The notes under the pieces were generated by a model, which saw only the letters and a program-made list of their open reading frames with translations, was not told the DNA's origin and did not search any database. This document shows positions 5,294 to 12,446 of a DNA stretch of 25,739 nt, piece after piece. This DNA is from a virus, in IMG/VR virus record IMGVR_UViG_3300046804_000754, positions 1-25,739 of that record; one strand, written 5' to 3'. The translations under genes and the position numbers were made by a program. Numbering within the stretch: position 1 is the first letter of the stretch; every line of letters begins with the position of its first letter.

Positions 5294-5742
5294 TTTTTAC
5301 CACCCCACACAATGAAATAAGCTATATATCCCGCAACCAAAAAACACCAGAACTGCACCCATCTTACTTTTGACAGCTCGGCATCAAAGTAATCTTTGTC
5401 TGCCTTTTCTAACTTCTCAATCTCTGCCTTTATATCTAAAACCTTTTGCCACTCTTTTGTACCATGCTGCTTAATAAAATCCACCCTTAATTTGTATTCC
5501 TCATCCGATATTTTCTTTCGGTGTCGGTATTCCTCAAGAGCTTTAAATATTGCTCGTTCTTTTCTAAACTCGGCTTCTCTGCGTTCCCGTATCTTTTGGT
5601 TCGCTTTTTGCCTTGCTAAATCAATTGCTTCTTTTTGAACATCCTCGATGTTCTTTGCTATCTCCTTGCCAGCTTCTCGCCCAGTCTTAAACCCTTCGCT
5701 GATGCCTTTAGCACCAGCGGATAACCCCAGATCGTCTGACAT
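5290..5742 (-). CDS. Tail-anchored coiled-coil protein in the lysis cassette
   Basis: This is a 150-residue protein. The N-terminal part (GLSAGAKGISEGFKTGREAG) is Gly-rich. Residues ~30-115 are a long, highly charged helix (Lys, Arg, Glu and Gln dominate) likely to be coiled coil. The last 25 residues are one membrane segment (VQFWCFLVAGYIAYFIVW) followed by GGKK. Its position just before the holin suggests a lysis role, but topology is not that of a standard i-spanin, which has its membrane anchor at the N terminus. It could instead be an antiholin-like partner or a virion protein that contacts the membrane. I recall similar proteins in related phages without a known function. Confidence 0.75.
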   Translation of the reverse strand: MSDDLGLSAGAKGISEGFKTGREAGKEIAKNIEDVQKEAIDLARQKANQKIRERREAEFRKERAIFKALEEYRHRKKISDEEYKLRVDFIKQHGTKEWQKVLDIKAEIEKLEKADKDYFDAELSKVRWVQFWCFLVAGYIAYFIVWGGKK

Positions 5743-5748
5743 ACATCA

Positions 5749-6093
5749 TTACAAACCTTCGCCTGGAGTGACATAAACAGTTGGTGTGCCAGAAGCAGCA
5801 ATAAAACTAATAAACACATTACCCGTTGAATTAGGACCACTTAAAACGATTGAGCTAGCGGGTCGAATCGGTATGCCATATTGTGAAGTTGTCGCATTTG
5901 CGATCGCAGCAGCATTACCCGTTGATGGCGAAATACGCACATACACAGGCTGACCACTAGATTCCTTTTCGTGGTTGACAAACAAGTATTGGCTTACAGG
6001 GCTATCGGCAGTAATGGTTGCCGTCTGACTAGTCGTGTTTGCTACTAGTGCATGAGTTTTACCCATCGGCTGAAAGGCTGTAATATTTGACAT
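5749..6093 (-). CDS. Beta-rich phage protein ending in TPGEGL (paralogue of 13224-13550)
   Basis: This 114-residue protein is rich in Ser, Thr, Ala and Val, with alternating short strands (THALVANTTSQTATITA, QYLFVNHEKES, VYVRISPSTGNAAAIANATT, SIVLSGPNSTGNVFISFIAAS). It ends T-V-Y-V-T-P-G-E-G-L. The gene at 13224-13550 ends V-V-Y-I-T-P-G-D-G-V and has the same overall plan (NTT near the start, a strand-turn middle, and a closing TPG), so the two are probably distant paralogues. A small virion or decoration beta-sandwich is likely; location near lysis genes is not informative. The ribosome binding site is AAGGA ahead of the ATG. Confidence 0.72.
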   Translation of the reverse strand: MSNITAFQPMGKTHALVANTTSQTATITADSPVSQYLFVNHEKESSGQPVYVRISPSTGNAAAIANATTSQYGIPIRPASSIVLSGPNSTGNVFISFIAASGTPTVYVTPGEGL

Positions 6094-6308
6094 TAGATGA
6101 TGTCCTTCCCACCAGCATTGCCAGGCTTAGAGGTTGGCGAATTCTTGGGGTTTGTACCGTCAAATTGAAATACAGACCGAAACCCACCATTGGGTAACTG
6201 ACCTGATTTCCAGGCTACACCGCCACCAGTCGTATCAGATGGTACTTGTGGTCGGCAAGCATAAGTGTAGTCATAGCCTTTATTCGGTTTGGATGTTGGT
6301 GCTTTCAT
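6093..6308 (-). CDS. Small Gly/Pro-rich phage protein
   Basis: The 71-residue protein is low in hydrophobics, with GYDYTYACRPQVPSDTTGGGVAWKSGQLPNGGF and a tail of Asn, Ser, Pro, Gly and Lys. It is probably disordered or a small linker. A ribosome binding site (AGAGAG) precedes the ATG, and its stop shares a base with the next start. No function can be assigned. It overlaps the end of the preceding membrane-protein gene by 29 bases. Confidence 0.6.
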   Translation of the reverse strand: MKAPTSKPNKGYDYTYACRPQVPSDTTGGGVAWKSGQLPNGGFRSVFQFDGTNPKNSPTSKPGNAGGKDII

Positions 6309-6501
6309 GGGTTTCTCTCTTTCTGGTGTTGAGTAGAAGATAACTGAAAATGCTGAAAAAAGCCATTGTCCCTAGGCGTTCCAGTTGTGGATCGTACATG
6401 GTCCAGCACGCTAGAGAAAACGATAGAGCGAGTGCCAAAATCACCAGCAAGCGGTCGGAGATGACCTTTAACGCTAGGCGAATGAGTGCGATTGCTTCCA
6501 T
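6280..6501 (-). CDS. Small two-helix membrane protein, possible holin or antiholin
   Basis: This is a 73-residue protein with two hydrophobic segments: residues ~15-33 (ISDRLLVILALALSFSLAC) and ~45-58 (MAFFSIFSYLLLN), separated by W-T-M-Y-D-P-Q-L-E-R-L-G and followed by a charged tail. Short two-helix proteins in the lysis region are often second holins, antiholins or holin regulators. An overlapping open frame (6305-6532) gives a Ser/Arg-rich sequence without such features, so the present frame was preferred. The ribosome binding site is AGGGGAT upstream of the start. Specific function is not proven. Confidence 0.72.
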   Translation of the reverse strand: MEAIALIRLALKVISDRLLVILALALSFSLACWTMYDPQLERLGTMAFFSIFSYLLLNTRKRETHESTNIQTE

Positions 6502-6535
6502 AAATATCCCCTGAAAAAGTTAAACAATTCATAGT

Positions 6536-6742
6536 TTAACCTTCCTCATCCTCAGTAGCAATAAACCCACTACCCCATTCATCATCACTAATCTTCTGCT
6601 TGAGCTTTTCCACATTGATTGCTCGGTCTAATACCTTGCACTTGTCGGTTAAGGATGCCATTGGGTCAGACATGACATCGGCTAGCAACTTCTCAATTGC
6701 TCCTTCCAGTTCGGGGTTTAAGCCTTTGTTTTTCTTACTCAT
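6536..6742 (-). CDS. Small acidic helical phage protein
   Basis: The 68-residue protein starts with a basic M-S-K-K-N-K, has two probable helices (ELEGAIEKLLADVMSD and LTDKCKVLDRAINVEKLKQK), and an acidic tail (SDDEWGSGFIATEDEEG). The start overlaps the stop of the 468-residue gene by eight bases. I recall proteins of this type in related phage late operons but not a function. It resembles small terminase-like or chaperone-like helical subunits only in general terms, and no DNA-binding motif is clear. Confidence 0.7.
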   Translation of the reverse strand: MSKKNKGLNPELEGAIEKLLADVMSDPMASLTDKCKVLDRAINVEKLKQKISDDEWGSGFIATEDEEG

Positions 6743-8141
6743 TTGGTTCTTCTCTTGGAAGCATTGCTCCAGCGCCAGTTATAGCACCTACACCCTCTGC
6801 TGGTGTAACAGGCTTTCTTGCCAACGCTCTTTGCGCTTTACGAGCAGTAGCGGATCGCAAACCAGTTAGACTTGCCAAACTGCCCATTGTCGTTCCTAGA
6901 GCCTTTTTAAGCACATCTGCGCTTGGAGTTTCAGCAGCTCCTACTTCTTGCCACCTTGCACGCAAACGCAGTTCACGACCTAATTCTCCTAATTCGTCAA
7001 TGTCTTGGGCAGTTCTTCTGACGGCATCCCGTTTGCCACGCAACATATCGCCTAACATTTCAAGGCTAATGTTTCCTTGGCGAATACCGCCTTTACGGTA
7101 CAAATCTTCCAAAATGATGGAGTTTCTGTAAAGCGGTCTTAATTCAGATAATTTTGCCGTAACCGCTGGATTAAATGTGCCAACAGCGTTATCGATAACA
7201 TCTACCAACTCATAAATCTCATGAGCGTTACCTCGGCTTGCAGTTGACCTAGCACTTTGTGTCATCGCATTACGCAAACGCTGTAAATCGTCACCTTGAA
7301 CAACATAAGTGCCAGCAGCTTGAATATTATCAAGCATACTTTGGGCAGCTTGCCTTACCGATGAAACTCCAGCAAATCCAAGCTCGCTTTCTCTAGCAAT
7401 AATGTTATTAAGTGTGCCAACAATACTAGAATCAACCGCAAAGGTTTTTCCTTTGTAAACATTGTCAAATTCTTTACCTAAGTCTTTTAAGCGTTTGCCA
7501 ATAAATTCAGGAGTAATTTCAGTTGTAGCCTTACCCGTTCCTTCTGTGGCTAACTTGTTTGCCAATGTTTGATTGGTTTGTGCAGCTCCAGTCGCTCCTT
7601 TAGCTGAGATCGGCACATCCTGGCGTACTTGGGCGGGAGATAATTTAAACCCTAAATCCTCCGCTTTTCGTGCAGTTGCTTCGCTAACCCTAGATGGTGT
7701 TCCTAATAAAGCTCGTGTGCCTGTTTTGGCAAGGGATGGCAAGGCTGTGCCTAAACCACCAACGATTTCACCAGCAGTTTCGTATCCACGATATTGTTCT
7801 TTTGGTCGCTCAACGCCAACTTTAGACAGTCCTTTACGAACTTCCTCAGTTGTTGGAAAAATGGTTTCCCGACCCATTAATTGATCACGCTCACCTTTTT
7901 CCCGCAAACCAAAAAACTCAGGAACATCGTATGCACCAAATTTTTCAAGTTCTCCAAAAGAGCCTAGCAATCCTGTAACTGCACCGTATCCCATGGTGGC
8001 AGCCCTTTTACCAGTTTCGGCAAATTCGCTACCAAGGGTTGGTCTTTTTGGTTCTGGTTCTGGCGGTTTGGGAGGATCGGATTCTGCTAGTAAATTGCGA
8101 CCTTGAGTTTGGGTATCCCCTAATAGGTTTCTACCGTTCAT
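6735..8141 (-). CDS. Putative internal virion (ejection) protein, 468 aa
   Basis: The protein begins with a duplicated G-R-N-L-L motif (residues 3-7 and 14-18) and a Pro-rich linker. An Ala/Gly-rich region follows (GAVTGLLGSFGELEKFG, AGEIVGGLGTALPSLAKTG), which could insert in membranes, then a long helical, mostly hydrophilic body with LTPAQV-like segments (KLSPAQVRQDVP) and an Arg-rich C-terminal third (LGRELRLRARWQEVG, SATARKAQRALARKP). No catalytic motif is seen. As the last of a run of large helical genes behind the tail-fibre block in a phage without a tape measure, it fits an ejection protein of the podovirus type, released into the host envelope with the DNA. Function is inferred from size, composition and order. 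Confidence 0.78.
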   Translation of the reverse strand: MNGRNLLGDTQTQGRNLLAESDPPKPPEPEPKRPTLGSEFAETGKRAATMGYGAVTGLLGSFGELEKFGAYDVPEFFGLREKGERDQLMGRETIFPTTEEVRKGLSKVGVERPKEQYRGYETAGEIVGGLGTALPSLAKTGTRALLGTPSRVSEATARKAEDLGFKLSPAQVRQDVPISAKGATGAAQTNQTLANKLATEGTGKATTEITPEFIGKRLKDLGKEFDNVYKGKTFAVDSSIVGTLNNIIARESELGFAGVSSVRQAAQSMLDNIQAAGTYVVQGDDLQRLRNAMTQSARSTASRGNAHEIYELVDVIDNAVGTFNPAVTAKLSELRPLYRNSIILEDLYRKGGIRQGNISLEMLGDMLRGKRDAVRRTAQDIDELGELGRELRLRARWQEVGAAETPSADVLKKALGTTMGSLASLTGLRSATARKAQRALARKPVTPAEGVGAITGAGAMLPREEPNE

Positions 8142-9610
8142 TATTGCTCTCCCTCAATAGTCCAACCTTTTGCTTTTAATCGGCTTTTTGCTTCTTCTAC
8201 CGAAATATTATTTGCATTAGCCGTAGTAACAATATCAGCTTGAGTTGCTATTTTTGCGGTTGCTGGCGCTGTGGGAGATGTGCTTGGAGCAACTGGCAAA
8301 GGCATCCTAGATGGAGCGTTAACTATTTTTTCTGATTGTTGCGAAATGCTTTCTCTTGTTCTTCGTTTAGTTGCAATTACATCAGATACATTGAATGGAA
8401 TAGCTTGGTTCATAGCATCCATGTAATCATTCATTTGCTGAACATAACCCTCTGTAGATCCTGGATGTGCGCTAAACGCTTTAGCCAAAATACCCAATTC
8501 TTGTTTGACACGAGCAAGGAATATAGCCGTTACAATAGGTGAATCGCCAGCTTTAGGAACTTGTTGTTTGTATATATCAATCATATACTTAGCTCCAGAC
8601 TGAGCATAACCACCGCCTAATGCTCTAGACATATTAGCTTCTAGACCGCTTACAATCACTTGCATAATCCGTTCATCTTCTTTGGTCAACTTACGGCTAA
8701 GAGTGCTGCTTAATGATTGGGTAAACGAATCGCCAGATTTACCAGCCATATCAGCAAACATACCCAATACTGTGCCTTTTGGCATTTGTGCCACATTTAA
8801 CACATCGGTTGCAGCCTGACCAAAAGATTCTGCAATGTTAAAGGCATAACGAGCGTTAGCAGCTCCACCCTTAGTCATTTGAGATTTATCTTTAGCCATA
8901 TTAGCTTTGTTGGCTATTTCCTCTGCTTTTTGAATACTTTTGCCAAGGTCATCAATAATTTTGTAAGTAGCTTCCGCACCTTGTTTTTGATAAACAGCAG
9001 TTAATAAAGGGCTGCTAGCCTTTGCTAAAGCTACTTCCATATCTTGTCTAGATTTAGCAAGGTCATAAGGCATTTTTTTTATTGCAGCTTCAAATTCTTT
9101 TTGGATCTGTTCTTGCTTGGCTTTCATTGCATTAAAGTTTTTTTCAAACTCTAATTGCTGCACCCGCATATAGTCTTTTTTGCCCTGTTGATAACCAGCC
9201 ATCATGCCAGACATGGCATTAATAGAGTTAAGAGCAGATTGTTTACCACCAGTATTTCCTAAAGTTTGACCGATTAAACCAATCAGACTTCCTAAAGTAG
9301 CCATACCAACCAAAGTATCTTCATTTGGTCTAAATTCAGGCAATGGAGCTTCTTCTAGCTTCTTTTTGCGTGTAATATCAGCTTCTTTATATAATTCAGC
9401 TTCTTTTTGAGCGTAATCACCTTTAATACGAGCTTCTTCAATAGGCTTTTGCGTTGCAGCAACCCTTTCTTGTTCAAGCGCTTGAATTTTTTGTTTACCA
9501 GCTTCAGTTAGCAGTTCACGAGCTTGCGTGCCAGTCTTAGCTTGACCAGCCCTAGAAAGAATATCTGTGGAATCAGTTTTAATTCCAAGAGCCTTATCAA
9601 GTTCAGCCAT
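8141..9610 (-). CDS. Putative internal virion protein, 489 aa, coiled coil
   Basis: Residues 1-90 are highly charged helix (KQKIQALEQERVAATQKPIEEAR, AQKEAELYKEA). A glycine-rich hydrophobic part around 100-145 (LVGMATLGSLIGLIGQTLG and AMSGMMAGYQQG) could cross or touch a membrane. Residues 145-240 are again long charged helix (VQQLEFEKNFNAMKAKQEQ). A more globular stretch follows, and the C-terminal 35 residues after a Pro/Ala/Thr linker (ADIVTTANANNISVEEAKSRL, ending KGWTIEGEQ) look like a small three-helix module. It starts one base into the previous stop (ATAATG). By size and neighbours it is an ejection or inner-core protein of the virion; no enzyme motif such as a lytic transglycosylase was found. 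Confidence 0.78.
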   Translation of the reverse strand: MAELDKALGIKTDSTDILSRAGQAKTGTQARELLTEAGKQKIQALEQERVAATQKPIEEARIKGDYAQKEAELYKEADITRKKKLEEAPLPEFRPNEDTLVGMATLGSLIGLIGQTLGNTGGKQSALNSINAMSGMMAGYQQGKKDYMRVQQLEFEKNFNAMKAKQEQIQKEFEAAIKKMPYDLAKSRQDMEVALAKASSPLLTAVYQKQGAEATYKIIDDLGKSIQKAEEIANKANMAKDKSQMTKGGAANARYAFNIAESFGQAATDVLNVAQMPKGTVLGMFADMAGKSGDSFTQSLSSTLSRKLTKEDERIMQVIVSGLEANMSRALGGGYAQSGAKYMIDIYKQQVPKAGDSPIVTAIFLARVKQELGILAKAFSAHPGSTEGYVQQMNDYMDAMNQAIPFNVSDVIATKRRTRESISQQSEKIVNAPSRMPLPVAPSTSPTAPATAKIATQADIVTTANANNISVEEAKSRLKAKGWTIEGEQ

Positions 9611-10725
9611 TATGTAGTCCTTACATTGGGTGTTGGTGATGAAGCTCCAGTAATGAATGGAGCAAGCAATTGAGCTAATTGACCATAGAATTGTTGATTA
9701 GCCGTTCCAATTGCTCGATCTGCTTCCATGCCTGATTTAATAGCGCCCATTGCGTAATTGTCACCAATTTGAGCAACTTTTAATCCAAAGTTATATTGAT
9801 TTTCAAGCAATAAATTGCGTAATCCAGCCAATTGAGTTTGCATTTGAGCAGCGCCCACGCCACCACGAGTAGCCACACCTTGCGCCATTTGAGCTTGAGC
9901 AGCTTGCAATGCCTGTTGACTAGCTGGAGTTAGTTCTCCACGCTGCGCTGCACCCGTTAACTGTGCGCCAGCTTCTTGATAAGGTTTACCAATCGCAGCC
10001 ATTTCACCACGAGCAGCTTGAGCTTGTTGACCAGCTTGGCGAGTACGAGCAATGTTTTGTGCTGTTAGACCACCCGCCAATGTTGCTCCCAATCCAAGGC
10101 GAACAGCATCTTTAGGAGATATTCCTAATTTTTCTAAAATCGATTTTTCAGCTTGGGGAGGGGTTACTACTCCTGGAGATACTGGTGAAACACCAGCAGC
10201 CGCAGCTTCGTAAGAATCAATACCTCTAGTTAGTTGCGGTTGAGTTGATGCAAGACCTCTTGCAAATTCTTCTGCTGTTGGTGCTGCACCGCCATACCTA
10301 CCCTCTAATTCTCCAGTTTCACCAAAAGCAGCACTTCTTTGTTGCATATAAGGATCAGCGTATTCAGCTCTTACTGCTTGACCTGGATAAAACACCGCCT
10401 GTTCTTTAGTCAATCTTGGAGCTTCACCAAAACGATATTGGTAATCACCTCCAACATCACCTTGAGATGGAGGATAATATTCTGGAAACTGAGCGATTGT
10501 TGCCGTTTCCGAACCAACATCAGGCACATCAAAAGTATAATCTTCAAATTCAGGCAAACCCGTTTCTGGATTGGTAGTTCCTGATCCACCACGCTTTTTA
10601 AGTAGGGCAGCTTCTTTAGGGGTAATGTGTGCAAGGACTGTATCTCTGCCACGCCCTTGAGAACGGATTAATTCTGCCAATGCTGGCAAATCCGCTTTTA
10701 AGGTTTTCATTAATAGTTTGCTCAT
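9610..10725 (-). CDS. Putative internal virion protein, 371 aa, Ala/Gln-rich
   Basis: The start is set at the ATG at 10725, although the frame stays open to 10839. This start has GGGAG nine bases upstream, begins two bases after the previous stop, and gives the N terminus M-S-K-L-L-M-K-T-L-K-A-D-L-P-A-L that I recall from related phage proteins. The segment RGRDTVLAHITPKEAALLKKRGGSG follows, then an acidic region with many aromatic residues. The C-terminal 180 residues are dominated by Ala, Gln and Gly helices (QAGQQAQAARGEMAAIGK, QQALQAAQAQMAQGVATRGG) and end with IGTANQQFYGQLAQLLAPF. Such a composition is typical of inner virion proteins. It belongs to the ejection-protein set, with function inferred. 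Confidence 0.78.
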   Translation of the reverse strand: MSKLLMKTLKADLPALAELIRSQGRGRDTVLAHITPKEAALLKKRGGSGTTNPETGLPEFEDYTFDVPDVGSETATIAQFPEYYPPSQGDVGGDYQYRFGEAPRLTKEQAVFYPGQAVRAEYADPYMQQRSAAFGETGELEGRYGGAAPTAEEFARGLASTQPQLTRGIDSYEAAAAGVSPVSPGVVTPPQAEKSILEKLGISPKDAVRLGLGATLAGGLTAQNIARTRQAGQQAQAARGEMAAIGKPYQEAGAQLTGAAQRGELTPASQQALQAAQAQMAQGVATRGGVGAAQMQTQLAGLRNLLLENQYNFGLKVAQIGDNYAMGAIKSGMEADRAIGTANQQFYGQLAQLLAPFITGASSPTPNVRTT

Positions 10726-10726
10726 A

Positions 10727-11536
10727 TTAACTCCCAGTTTCGTCTTTAACCCGTAATGATGCAATATTCCATACTGGTCTGGTTGCTGATTCACCACCAC
10801 CAGGGCTTTCAATGGGTGCGCCTGGCTCACCACTACCAATTCGCAATGCTTGACCTAAAGCAGCCGATCCTGGTGCGCCAATGCCTAATGTTGGTTCGCC
10901 AATGGGCTGTGTGCTTGGTCCGCCCGTTGTCGGTTGGTAAGTTGCACCCCTACCACCGCTAGTATCAGTTAGCTCTCTAGCTGCAAATTGACCAGCAACA
11001 CGACCACCCGTTGAAGCAATAAAGCGTTGTAGTTCAGGATTGATTAATGGTTCATTTACACCTTTTTCACCATAGAATCCACCTTCTTGCGCTTCCACAT
11101 CACCGATATTTGGATCAGCAAACGCTTCAGTAATACCTCCTGTAACACCACCCGCTACACCGCCCACGATAGCGCCTGTAACTGGATCACGCTTATTCAA
11201 TAAAGCGCTTGTTGCACCACTTGTTGAACCAGATGCGATGCCACGACCTACCGCTTCTCCAGCGGGTACTTGAGCGCCTACATAGCCACCAGCAGCTCCA
11301 GAAGCAGCGCCTTTTGCACCCGCTTCTAAGATGCCATTAACATCTTTTCCGTTAATTGCAGCGTTAACTGCGTTTGTTGACCCTGAAATAGCTGCGCCAC
11401 CAACCGCAGCAGTAGTAGCTGCGGAAGCTCCTGTAACGCCCATTCCTTCTAAAATTGCAGCACCGACTTGTGGTCCAGCATAAATACTGGCTACAACGGC
11501 TACAACGGTAATAACAACTGGTGCTGCCTTACCCAT
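10727..11536 (-). CDS. Gly/Ala-rich membrane-active virion protein, 269 aa
   Basis: The N-terminal ~30 residues are hydrophobic (APVVITVVAVVASIYAG and onward), followed by repeated Gly/Ala/Ser/Thr stretches (VTGASAATTAAVGGAAISGS, AGAKGAASGAAGGYVGAQ, TGAIVGGVAGGVTGGIT). The C-terminal 100 residues are Pro/Gly-rich and probably disordered. Glycine-zipper-like hydrophobic helices are common in phage proteins that enter the host envelope during DNA ejection. The start overlaps the previous stop (TAATG) with GGAG upstream. I do not know a named family; an ejection role is inferred from its neighbours. Confidence 0.72.
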   Translation of the reverse strand: MGKAAPVVITVVAVVASIYAGPQVGAAILEGMGVTGASAATTAAVGGAAISGSTNAVNAAINGKDVNGILEAGAKGAASGAAGGYVGAQVPAGEAVGRGIASGSTSGATSALLNKRDPVTGAIVGGVAGGVTGGITEAFADPNIGDVEAQEGGFYGEKGVNEPLINPELQRFIASTGGRVAGQFAARELTDTSGGRGATYQPTTGGPSTQPIGEPTLGIGAPGSAALGQALRIGSGEPGAPIESPGGGESATRPVWNIASLRVKDETGS

Positions 11537-11922
11537 TAGAGCGCTCCCTCATCAAGTAATTCTTGGGTTAACTTTCCAGCAGTAATACCCGCTGCTAAGA
11601 GCTTGTAATTAATGCCACCTGGTTCTATGTCACTCTCTGAGATCAGATTTTCCTTAATTGCCATTTGAATAGCAACTGGATACATCGCTGGATCACGCAA
11701 TGCCCGTTCAGCATATTGACCCGCTAAAACGATTCTTTGTGGATCAATGCCGACTTGTTGAATGATTCTGCGTAGATCGTTCTTAGCTTTTTTGACTTCA
11801 GGCGTTTGTTCTACGGGTGACGGTTGACCTTTACGCTGAATAAGAGCCATCACATCTGCATCTTGTTGCGGTGCAGTAAAATCCGTTTTTTCTTGGAGGG
11901 GGGAAAGGGGTTTTTGATCCAT
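11536..11922 (-). CDS. Small helical phage protein, 128 aa
   Basis: Residues 1-40 are Pro/Gln-rich. The rest is helical and contains KKAKNDLRRIIQQVGIDPQRIVLAGQYAERALRDP (44-78), then PVAIQMAIKENLISESD and GITAGKLTQELLDEGAL. I recall similar sequences (a DPQ...LGxxAExAL pattern followed by YPMAIQMA) between fibre and internal-protein genes of related phages, with unknown role. It may be an assembly or core protein. No strong ribosome binding site is visible, and the three-base gap behind the previous gene suggests coupling. Confidence 0.7.
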   Translation of the reverse strand: MDQKPLSPLQEKTDFTAPQQDADVMALIQRKGQPSPVEQTPEVKKAKNDLRRIIQQVGIDPQRIVLAGQYAERALRDPAMYPVAIQMAIKENLISESDIEPGGINYKLLAAGITAGKLTQELLDEGAL

Positions 11923-11925
11923 AAT

Positions 11926-12264
11926 CTATAGTCCTAAGCCAGCAGCAATTTGTTGATGAATATAGAGGTGAGAAGCGATCCAATCGTAGAAATCTTCCTC
12001 GTTATTCCAGTCCACATCGAGCATATTAAAGGGGTTATTTAGCCCTAAAAGACCCGCAAAAGACTGGTGTTCGACCTGGTGGGCGAGTAACCAATCGTCT
12101 AAGTTGTCCGTTGATGCGTCTGTAATGGGAAAAATGGGTACAGAGATACCTTGATCCATAAATGTTTCCTGAAACAGCTTATGTTGCGTACCATTCTCAA
12201 AAAGAAAGTCTTGTAAGGAGTCAATATCTCCAAATTTGACGATGGATAAGGTTTCAAAGTTCAT
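11926..12264 (-). CDS. Acidic protein with a motif repeated three times
   Basis: This is a 112-residue acidic protein built of three related helical segments: residues 17-35, 55-73 and 92-110. Each has L or F, then D-[FW]-[LI]-x-x-[NH]-x-x-x-H with exactly nine residues between the Asp and the last His (D19-H28, D57-H66, D94-H103), followed by a hydrophobic half (KLFQETF, QSFAGLLGL, QQIAAGLGL). Repeats two and three also share an additional His (62 and 99). The conserved Asp/His pattern might bind metal or stack helices. No known family was recognised. It lies between an XhlA-like membrane protein and the internal virion set. Confidence 0.75.
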   Translation of the reverse strand: MNFETLSIVKFGDIDSLQDFLFENGTQHKLFQETFMDQGISVPIFPITDASTDNLDDWLLAHQVEHQSFAGLLGLNNPFNMLDVDWNNEEDFYDWIASHLYIHQQIAAGLGL

Positions 12265-12266
12265 TT

Positions 12267-12446
12267 TTAGTGGATTTTGAACGCAATCGTAATTAAAGAA
12301 GCAATAATAAAAGCTGCTGAACCAATCAAAATCTGTTCAATTCGCTTTAAGCGGGCGCAAATGCTGTCATAGCGAATCTCACACACCGCTTCATGGGTGT
12401 TGAGCTTGGCTCGTGTTTCGTCAATCAATAAACTAGTGCTATCCAT
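12267..12446 (-). CDS. XhlA-like small membrane protein (59 aa)
   Basis: The frame from ATG 12446 to TAA 12267 encodes 59 residues that fill an otherwise empty gap between two genes. The N-terminal ~40 residues are a charged helix (LIDETRAKLNTHEAVCEIR, DSICARLKRIEQIL) and are followed by one membrane helix (IGSAAFIIASLITIAFKI, 41-58). That arrangement, a short coiled coil ending in a single C-terminal membrane segment, is characteristic of XhlA/hemolysin-type phage accessory lysis proteins. It starts on the base after the previous stop. It is ~7 kb from the holin and endolysin, so a virion or envelope-contact role is also possible. Confidence 0.75.
   Translation of the reverse strand: MDSTSLLIDETRAKLNTHEAVCEIRYDSICARLKRIEQILIGSAAFIIASLITIAFKIH

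Noticed and set aside
6305-6532. Alternative leftward frame over the small membrane protein
   Set aside because: It gives a Ser/Arg-rich sequence without features, whereas the overlapping frame has two clear membrane helices and a better ribosome binding site.
10726-10839. N-terminal extension of the 371-residue internal protein
   Set aside because: It would overlap the previous gene by over 100 bases; the ATG at 10725 has a ribosome binding site and a recognisable N terminus.
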